From Annona cherimola (lineage: Eukaryota > Streptophyta > Magnoliopsida > Magnoliales > Annonaceae): DNA of 64,000 bases. Made by a program: the position numbers and the translations under genes. The first letter of the stretch is position 1; each line of letters begins with the position of its first letter. Shown here one piece after another: positions 61,791-64,000 of the stretch. The notes beneath the pieces are model-generated. The model did no database searches. It was given only the letters and a program-made list of their open reading frames with translations, and had not been told where the DNA came from. The DNA is taken from positions 31,785,452-31,849,451 of the forward strand of contig CM059972.1 in NCBI GenBank assembly GCA_030490835.1, in the 5' to 3' direction.

Positions 61791-63360
61791 ATAGATGTAT
61801 TTTAGAATGAATAAATGAGCATAAGCATGTTCGATGAGTGTATCGTTGCATATTGAACATGACATATGCGTAATAATTTTTCTGGCGAGTCGGGGGATAT
61901 ATAAGAGGAGCCACGATATATTTTGATATAGTTATGTAAGGTGTTTTGATGATTACAAGTCCACCAAGTGTGCTGAGTTGACCTGGAAGAGAATGATGAA
62001 TATTTACATTATATAAGCGTTTAGATCATGATTGTTTGCATGATCATAAAATAGATGAACATGCATTTAAAATGTTTTAATGTTTTTAGTTATATTTATA
62101 ATAATGAAATTTATTTGCTTAAACACTTCAGTTTTATTGTTTTCGTGTTCATTGAGTTGGCTCAGACTCAATTTTTCCTTATGATAACATTTTTAGATGG
62201 TAGGACTAAGATGAGAGTCCAGCTTGGGATTGGCGCTCTAATGGAAATGATTGGGAAATACTGGTTAGTCGAGTTATGCATGAGTTAGTCTCTTAGCTAA
62301 TAGAAAAATCAAACTTAATATTTTGTTTGATGCATAGATAGGTGACGTAGTGAAGACTTCTTCTTGTAAAACTAATATAATTTAGAGTTGACATATGGTT
62401 GATGATGATGGTGAATTGGAGAAAATTTTGATAGTTTATTTTGTTTAGCTCTCATGTTTATATTTTATGTGTTAGAGTTGTTATCTTGAGCACCCTGGTG
62501 CAAATACTTATTTTTTACATAATTGTTAATCAAGCGTATTTAACATGTGTATCAATTTTTATTATTTTTGAAAATTTATAGATATTTTTTAGTTTTTTTA
62601 TGTTTTAAAATAAATTATACAATACAAATATGCTTGTATAAGGTGATTTCACCTAACCCCTTGCTTCACTGTTCTAAAAAGATGCTTCTAATTTTCTGTA
62701 AAATATGATGACTATTGGCTAAGGCGAAGGTTTCCCGGTGCTACAATGTAAATAGAGACTAGATCGATGATGCGGAATGTCCTTCTGAGGAGTATTATTA
62801 ATTATGACTTATGATACTTTTTAAGGATAATATTACCAATTTTGAATTTCAAGTCTGCAAGACACAGGTGTACCTCAGTTGAGGTAATTTGCCAAACCCC
62901 CTACCAGCGGAACCTATATCCACGTGCATTCCTCGTTAATTGTCGAGACTAATTTAAGTGCACAAATAAATTAATTGTCTCTAGTAATTAAACATTATTT
63001 AGTTAAAACATGGTGTGACCAATATGTGCATGCATGTCTCAATGGTTTCCTAATTTCGGTGAAAAGGTGACGTTCCTTGGAAAAATGCAAATCTGGGCTA
63101 GCTCATTCGCCGTGCGTTCTCCTTCTCTTCTCCAGATTCAAGCACTCGTCCTAATATCTTTTCTTTTCGGCGTTTAACTGGAACCACAGGAGAAAAAGGC
63201 TTTTTTGGATTTCTTTTGAAGCCAGCCTCGGGACGGCAGGAAAAAGCAGGGATGGATGCCGACACTCTTTAATCGTGTTGTGGTGGATGAACCATCCATC
63301 GAAACGATGGGAAAAAGACTTTTCATCTACGTTTTATTGAACTGTAGGTTTTAATTAGTT
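61791..63360. other. Intergenic DNA, possible LTR remnant
   Basis: 61860-62400 has leader-like sequence without an open frame of note and may be an old LTR fragment, but no ends or target duplication can be read. About 62490-62660 is a half copy of the 13.0-kb foldback family (gagcaccctggtgca end). 63060-63320 is GC-richer and unassigned. Confidence 0.3.
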
Positions 63361-63377
63361 ACCAGTGTGTTTGTTTT

Positions 63378-63890
63378 TATAGTGCGTTTGGAAAGTGATA
63401 AAATTTTTGATGAAAATTTTTTTGTGTAAAAATTTTTGAATTTGTAAAAAATAATGTGATACAGTAAGGGTAATAATGATGAGTAAAAAGAATAAAGTAT
63501 AAAATAAATATGGTTGTTGTATGGTAATTGTGTAGAAATATTCGAAAAGTATGATAGTTATATAGGAAGATGTGAATAAATAATTAAAAATATAGTAGTT
63601 ATAAAAAGTAAAAATTTTTAGATTGAAAAATTTTAATGCTTGCCAAACATGCTTTTGATGAAATTTTTAGATAAATTTTTTTGAAATTTGAGAAATAACA
63701 TGATATTATAAGGCAATGATGAAAAATAAAAATTAAAAATTAAAATAGATAAAGTAATTGTATAGGTAGCTGAATAAAAAAGATTAAAAATAAGATAATT
63801 ATATACAAATATACAAAATATTAGAAATAAGATAATTATAGAAAGTAAAAAACTTTAGAATAACTTCCATGAAATGCCAAACACATCTTA
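63378..63890 (+). mobile_element. Two adjacent Tourist-like MITE copies, diverged
   Basis: One copy runs about 63382-63652 (gtgcgtttgg to ccaaacatgc) and is followed at once by ttttgatgaaattttt and a further family interior ending gccaaacacatc near 63886. The pattern repeats that at 58447-58760, so the first copy may be inserted near the left end of the second, but divergence hides the target duplications. Confidence 0.55.
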
Positions 63891-64000
63891 TATATATTTT
63901 AGTAGTTGTTCTAACTTTTTACCTCCTATATCATATTGGTGATCTAATCAATAATTAACTCTTGATGTATATTCTTGACCAAGGATTGCAGGATCTGGAT

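Overview
The window is nuclear DNA from a flowering plant. Two multi-exon genes with clear plant homologues sit in AT-rich DNA packed with plant-type transposable elements. The genes have GT-AG introns of hundreds to thousands of bases, and their coding sequence lacks the GC bias of grasses. The species cannot be fixed from the sequence alone. A run of exactly 100 N at 12310-12409 is an assembly gap of unknown true size.

Layout. 1-13.4 kb is intergenic: a 122-bp-period tandem repeat at the left edge, a foldback element in a (TA)n tract, a tRNA-derived SINE with a perfect 16-bp target-site duplication, many degenerate MITEs and the gap. 13.84-22.22 kb (+) holds a complete 12-exon gene for the PP2A regulatory B'' subunit TONNEAU2/FASS (478 aa). 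23.34-44.98 kb (-) holds a complete 16-exon gene for a kelch-repeat plus coiled-coil protein (726 aa) resembling Arabidopsis At5g18590. The two genes converge tail to tail, 1.1 kb apart. From memory the Arabidopsis homologues are At5g18580 and At5g18590, so this looks like conserved microsynteny. 45-64 kb has no gene I can recognise. It holds a ~4.05 kb solo LTR, several related Mutator-like elements and a nested stack of Tourist-like MITEs.

Mobile-element history is the richest part. The 8.1-kb intron 13 of the kelch gene contains a Mutator-like element (9-bp TSD), split by a 5.6-kb Copia retrotransposon (5-bp TSD, 552-bp LTRs) inserted antisense to the gene. The Copia coding region is broken many times although its LTRs are nearly identical. 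At its primer-binding position it has 18 nt perfectly complementary to its own LTR instead of a tRNA match, the geometry expected of self-primed reverse transcription. Intron 11 of the same gene carries a relative of the Mutator-like element (9-bp TSD) containing a broken piece of a DREB/CBF-type transcription factor gene, that is, a Pack-MULE. At 58.3-59.4 kb Tourist-like MITEs are nested four deep; removing the inserts and one TSD copy each restores a 281-bp unit.

The two host genes have no demonstrated joint pathway. TON2 is known for control of the preprophase band and cortical microtubules; the kelch/coiled-coil protein has no function I can assign.
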